DNA of 64,000 bases from Sandaracinomonas limnophila. Lineage in GTDB: Bacteria; Bacteroidota; Bacteroidia; Cytophagales; Spirosomataceae. The position numbers and the translations under genes were made by a program. Of this stretch, positions 60,170-64,000 are shown one piece after another (position 1 is the first letter of the stretch; the number at the start of each line of letters is the position of its first letter). Location of the stretch: contig NZ_SACY01000005.1 in NCBI RefSeq assembly GCF_004005965.1, forward strand, positions 186,001-250,000, written 5' to 3'. Below the pieces are notes generated by a model. The model did no database searches, had not been told where the DNA came from, and worked only from the letters and a program-made list of their open reading frames with translations.

Positions 60170-63100
60170 TTAGAATGTTAAATTCAAACCAATAATGAAG
60201 GATTTTGCTTTTGGATAACTTAGGTAATCAATGCCATAAGACAAGACACCATTGATTGAGTTATCTTTATTAACCTCAGGGTCAAAGCCGTCGTATTTAG
60301 TAGCTACCCAAAGGTTTTGACCAGTTACTGACAAGCGAGCTTTTGAGATAAATTTACTGATTCCCAATTTTTGCGTATTGAATTGGTAACCCAACGTCAA
60401 GTTATTTAATCGAAGGAAAGAACCATCTTTCAAATAACGAGTAGAAACTGGAGCCGCATTATTGATGGATTCCTTTGTGTCGGCAAAAGAAGCTGGAGTA
60501 ACGTTTGAGTTTTTAGCTATTTTCAACTTATAAAAAGTTGAATTTGCCGTATTGTCATAAATTTTGTTACCTGATACGCCGTTGAATTGTAAAGACAAAT
60601 CAAAACCCTTATAATTCACATTACCGAAGAAATTGTATTGGGTAGTTGGTAAAGCAGTACCTGCAGCAATACGATCCTTATCGGTAACAATTCCATCTTT
60701 ATCGGTATCAGCGTAAACGCTCATTCCTTTGTCATCAAATCCAACAAACTCTTTCAAGAAAAAAGTACCAATCGGTTGGCCATTGATGTAACCATTGATG
60801 GTTGCAGAGGTTAATCCGGATCCTGATGCTGAACCAGATGGAATAACTGTATATGGAGAGCCTGTAACCTCATTTTTAATCAAGGTTAAGTTACCTCCCA
60901 CATTAAATTTCAATCCCGAACGAGTTTGGAATTTATAATCCAAGTCCATTTCAACACCACTATTTAGAATTTCCATGTTTTTCACATTGGTCCAAACAGA
61001 AGTTGCAGGTTGAACAGGGTCTGCAGGAATTACTTCCAATAAAATATTATTTGAAACTTTTCTAAAGGCATCAATCGATCCATTTAATGCACCGTTTAAG
61101 AATCCAAAATCCAAACCGATATTCGATTGTACAGAAACTTCCCACTGAATATCAGGATTTGCCAAACGAGTATAGGTAATACCCGCAGGGTAAGTAGATG
61201 AAATATCTAATGGATAAGAAGAAGTTCCACTCACCGTTGCCGAATACAATGGCTGGGTGATTTTCGGTGGAATTTCCTGGTTACCTGTTTTACCCCAACC
61301 TCCTCTCAATTTCAAATTACTAATAGCCGTCGAGTTCTTTAGGAAATCTTCTTCAGAAATTCTCCAACCAAGTGAGAATGATGGGAAAATACCATATTTG
61401 TTATTGGCACCAAATTTCGAGGAACCATCCGCACGAACCGTACCCGTTACTAAATATTTCTCCTTGTAATTATAGTTCAAACGACCATAAAAGGACTGTA
61501 ATTCATTGATAAATGCAGTTCCTCCTGGCTTATTGGTTGCCAAGGTTAATTCTTGACCTAAACCTGGGTTGTAAATCGGATCGATTGGAACAATTGGAAA
61601 CTTATTAATACTCCAAGTTCTCCATTGGTATTGAATTTTTTGGTACGAATGTCCAATCAAGGCCGTAAATGAATGGTCACCAATTGTTTGATCATAGGTC
61701 AAATAATTTTCAATCAATTCATTTTTATTGCTTGTATTATATGTATCCAAACGACCATCTTGCTTTGGAACTAAACTTGCCAAGGATTCCACATCCCTAA
61801 CTGAAGTAGAATTATCGTATCCGTAGTTCAGGCGATACACCAATCCTTTAGCTAATTTGATCGAAGGAGAAATATTAGCAATAAAACGATTAGTTGTATT
61901 TAAATCCTTAAACAATTGTAAGGTCAATAAAGGATTACTTGCGTTCAAAAACTTAGAAGGCGTTACACCATCCGTTTCATAGGCAGATAACGTTGGGTTA
62001 TTGGAAAGGGCAGTTCCTAATAATCCTTCAATAGCAGGGCGCTCATTTACGGAACTCGAATAACTTAAATTAGCATCAATACTGATACGGTCGTCCCACA
62101 ATTTTTGATTGACATTCATTCGGCCTGTCAAGCGATCCAATTGATTGTTCTTCAAAATACCTTGTTGCATTTGCGCACCAAAAGCAGCGAAGTAAGTCAA
62201 TTTATTGGCTCCACCACTCAAATTCAAATTGTGATTTTTGGTTAAGGCGGTGCGAGTAATTTGATCCTGCCAATTGGTATTTCCACCAAAGTCTTCTAGA
62301 GTACCTCCAGCGGCAACCACTTGTTTTTTAAATTCAGTGGCATCCAAAACGGGTAAGGGGTTTGCAATGGTTGAAAATCCATAACTAGTAGAGAAGTCCA
62401 TTGTAGACACTCCCGCTTTCCCTTTTTTAGTCGTAATTAACACCACACCATTTGCACCTCTTGCCCCATATATAGCAGTTGCAGATGCATCTTTCAATAC
62501 GTCGATGGATTCAATATCTTGAGGATTCAAGAAATTCATTGGGTTACCACCGCCCGTACTTGAATTGTCTAAGGCTAATCCATCAATGACAAACAAAGGA
62601 GTACTACCAGTACGCAAACCTCCCGGGCCACGAATGGTTATACCTTGATTGGCACCTGGCTCACCAGTAGATGAAGTAACATTCACACCAGCAACTTTTC
62701 CTTGTAATAGTTGCTCAGGAGAATTGATAATACCTTTGTTGAAACCTTCGCTTTTAACCGATTTAACTGAACCTGTTACATCCCGCTGTTTCTGGGTACC
62801 ATAACCCATCACCACTACTTGGGCTAAATCAGTTGCCGATGAAACCAAAGCCGCATCAATCACCGATTTAGTACCTACCTCAATTTCTTGAGAATTATAA
62901 CCAATGAATTTAAAGACCAAAACAGATTTTGCACCTGAAACAGCAATGGAGTATTTTCCATTCGCATCTGTGCTAACCCCTTTCGTAGAACCTTTAACAA
63001 CTACACTTCCGCCAACCAAAGGCTCCTTGGTATTAGAATCGTACAATTGTCCAGTAATTGATCGAATTGAAATTTGTCCAAATGAATTTTGAACAAAAAA

Positions 63101-63193
63101 TGCAAAAATCATGACCAAAAGCAATCGGGCATGTCTCAGAAAATTCAATTTACAACAATAAATTAAACACTGATTGGGTAACTTTTTCTTCAT
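60170..63193 (-). CDS. SusC/RagA-family TonB-linked outer-membrane transporter
   Basis: The 1007-residue protein has the carboxypeptidase-regulatory domain (SITGQLYDSNTKEPLVGGSV, about 44-125), the SusC-specific GYGTQKQRDVTGSVKSVK plug start, SIDVLKDASATAIYGARGANGVVLITTKKG, and the barrel ending in FIIGLNLTF. The signal sequence is long and Cys-containing, so the true start is uncertain. With SusD it imports oligomers; no glycosidase accompanies it, so the substrate is unknown. Confidence 0.95.
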   Translation of the reverse strand: MKKKLPNQCLIYCCKLNFLRHARLLLVMIFAFFVQNSFGQISIRSITGQLYDSNTKEPLVGGSVVVKGSTKGVSTDANGKYSIAVSGAKSVLVFKFIGYNSQEIEVGTKSVIDAALVSSATDLAQVVVMGYGTQKQRDVTGSVKSVKSEGFNKGIINSPEQLLQGKVAGVNVTSSTGEPGANQGITIRGPGGLRTGSTPLFVIDGLALDNSSTGGGNPMNFLNPQDIESIDVLKDASATAIYGARGANGVVLITTKKGKAGVSTMDFSTSYGFSTIANPLPVLDATEFKKQVVAAGGTLEDFGGNTNWQDQITRTALTKNHNLNLSGGANKLTYFAAFGAQMQQGILKNNQLDRLTGRMNVNQKLWDDRISIDANLSYSSSVNERPAIEGLLGTALSNNPTLSAYETDGVTPSKFLNASNPLLTLQLFKDLNTTNRFIANISPSIKLAKGLVYRLNYGYDNSTSVRDVESLASLVPKQDGRLDTYNTSNKNELIENYLTYDQTIGDHSFTALIGHSYQKIQYQWRTWSINKFPIVPIDPIYNPGLGQELTLATNKPGGTAFINELQSFYGRLNYNYKEKYLVTGTVRADGSSKFGANNKYGIFPSFSLGWRISEEDFLKNSTAISNLKLRGGWGKTGNQEIPPKITQPLYSATVSGTSSYPLDISSTYPAGITYTRLANPDIQWEVSVQSNIGLDFGFLNGALNGSIDAFRKVSNNILLEVIPADPVQPATSVWTNVKNMEILNSGVEMDLDYKFQTRSGLKFNVGGNLTLIKNEVTGSPYTVIPSGSASGSGLTSATINGYINGQPIGTFFLKEFVGFDDKGMSVYADTDKDGIVTDKDRIAAGTALPTTQYNFFGNVNYKGFDLSLQFNGVSGNKIYDNTANSTFYKLKIAKNSNVTPASFADTKESINNAAPVSTRYLKDGSFLRLNNLTLGYQFNTQKLGISKFISKARLSVTGQNLWVATKYDGFDPEVNKDNSINGVLSYGIDYLSYPKAKSFIIGLNLTF

Positions 63194-63293
63194 AATAAAA
63201 GTTTTAAATTGATTTAATACAGTTTTTTACTGTGAAATGTACTTATATTGGTAAATTACATTGTTAGGAATTTACACAAAAAAACATATGCTC

Positions 63294-63301
63294 CAAAAGT
63301 A
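63294..63301 (-). promoter_or_regulatory. Promoter -7 element of the susCD operon
   Basis: TACTTTTG on the minus strand matches the consensus, about 100 bp upstream of the SusC start; TTTG lies 11 bp upstream instead of 19, so the -33 is not convincing. Confidence 0.4.
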
Positions 63302-63391
63302 ATATTGTAAAACAAATGTCTTATTAATAAATCATTAACACTTTATTAACCAATTAAATATCAAAAAAGTACAATTTTTAAACTAATCAAA

Positions 63392-64000
63392 ATGAAAAAA
63401 AATATTTTAAAAATTATATTTATTGGACTCATTTTAATGAGTCAAAATAGTTGGAGTCAGGTAGCACAAATTACTCGCGGACCATATCTTCAAAGTATCA
63501 CCCAAACATCAGCAGTAGTGAGGTGGCGAACTGATGTGCCAACTATAGGGGAAATTGGTTTAACGAAGTTTCCTAAAAAAAGAAAAGCAGGAGTTTATTT
63601 AGGAGCCAAAGAAAAATCAATTACTACAGAACATGAAATTCTTATTAACAATTTAAAACCGAACACAAAATATTTTTATTCGGTAAAGAATGAAAACCAA
63701 GAGTTTTTATTTAACGAAAATCAATTCATCAAAACAATTCCCAAAAAGGGTTCAACTCAACCCATAAGAATTTGGGCCTTGGGCGACTTTGGTGCGGGGA
63801 CTGAAAATCAAAAATTGGTAACTAAATCCTTATTAAATTTTGTAGCTGACCAAAAACCCGATGCTTGGATTTGGCTAGGCGACAATGCCTACGACAAAGG
63901 AAAAGATGAGGAATACCAAAAAAATGTTTTTGATGTATATCAAAAGGACTTTTTACAAAATACTGCCCTATACCCATCACCAGGCAATCACGATTATGCT
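63392..64000 (+). CDS. Purple-acid-phosphatase-like metallophosphoesterase (3' end outside window)
   Basis: 203 codons are open from ATG at 63392 to the window end. A signal peptide (to about residue 24) leads into an N-terminal fibronectin-III-like domain (GPYLQSITQTSAVVRWRTD, LKPNTKYFYSV), then the metallophosphatase domain with GDFG, GDNAY and GNHDY, the first three metal-ligand blocks of purple acid phosphatases. It would hydrolyse phosphomonoesters in the periplasm. It is divergent from susCD. Confidence 0.88.
   Translation, partial: MKKNILKIIFIGLILMSQNSWSQVAQITRGPYLQSITQTSAVVRWRTDVPTIGEIGLTKFPKKRKAGVYLGAKEKSITTEHEILINNLKPNTKYFYSVKNENQEFLFNENQFIKTIPKKGSTQPIRIWALGDFGAGTENQKLVTKSLLNFVADQKPDAWIWLGDNAYDKGKDEEYQKNVFDVYQKDFLQNTALYPSPGNHDYA

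Noticed and set aside
1-64000. Prophage, insertion sequence or integrated element
   Set aside because: No transposase, integrase, phage structural gene or att-like duplication near either tRNA was seen.

Overview
The window looks like chromosomal DNA of a low-GC Bacteroidota, most likely in or near the Cytophagales. Supporting signs are a SusC/SusD pair, TonB receptors with carboxypeptidase-regulatory N-domains, DUF4290 and DUF2490 proteins, a lipoprotein (clade II type) NosZ, general lack of Shine-Dalgarno sequences, and promoters of the form TTG-N19-TAnnTTTG. I see no rRNA, CRISPR array, insertion sequence or prophage. Genus is not determinable by eye.

Layout. 1-3310: tandem array of four paralogous membrane-anchored proteins of unknown function (the first is cut by the window edge), separated by low-complexity repeats. 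3570-7222: a possible 26-residue membrane peptide, a membrane-linked AraC regulator, a secreted protein of unknown function and a sulfatase. 7314-15918: tRNA-Arg, enoyl-CoA hydratase, rpoN, then asnS-dgkA-DUF4290-murA, a MATE exporter and a DUF2490 protein. 16032-23948: a Tat-exported oxidoreductase, a HigBA-like toxin-antitoxin pair, a NUDIX-like regulator with a ruined catalytic box, a TolB-like protein, a haem-binding protein, CopA and a true formylglycine-generating enzyme (partner of the sulfatase). 24013-31668: TonB receptor divergent from a D-aminoacylase - DUF1611(DgcN) - dipeptide epimerase(DgcA) - permease operon, which reads as D-amino-acid/muropeptide salvage. 31752-34455: XRE regulator, sugar-acid dehydrogenase and GntP permease.

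34616-47348 is a nitrous-oxide respiration island. A Crp/Fnr regulator with a haem-copper-oxidase-like membrane protein is divergent from cytochrome c, nosZ, a fasciclin lipoprotein, a membrane/NosL fusion, nosD, nosF, nosY, then a small Cys protein, a TonB receptor and a CECC beta-propeller protein. The last three overlap or closely follow the nos genes and may bring copper to NosZ. 47404-50499 holds a periplasmic molybdenum hydroxylase (2Fe-2S subunit, Mo subunit, cytochrome c). 50741-58385: calcium-repeat lipoprotein, glycosyltransferase-like protein, tRNA-Asp, DinB protein, dapF, phosphoglucomutase, prfC. 58477-64000: SusD, SusC and a divergent, truncated purple-acid-phosphatase-like gene.

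The most unusual feature is not a gene. Many intergenic gaps are filled by short tandem words (about 7-9 bp), each gap with its own word (TTATGGG, GTGAGCA, GAATATAAG, TTATACC, AATTGTTA). Often the two halves of a gap are reverse complements, so the gap can fold as a long hairpin. The repeats run into start and stop codons. Two of the hairpins are striking: a perfect 24-bp palindrome at the end of rpoN and a predicted three-way junction upstream of the NUDIX-like regulator.
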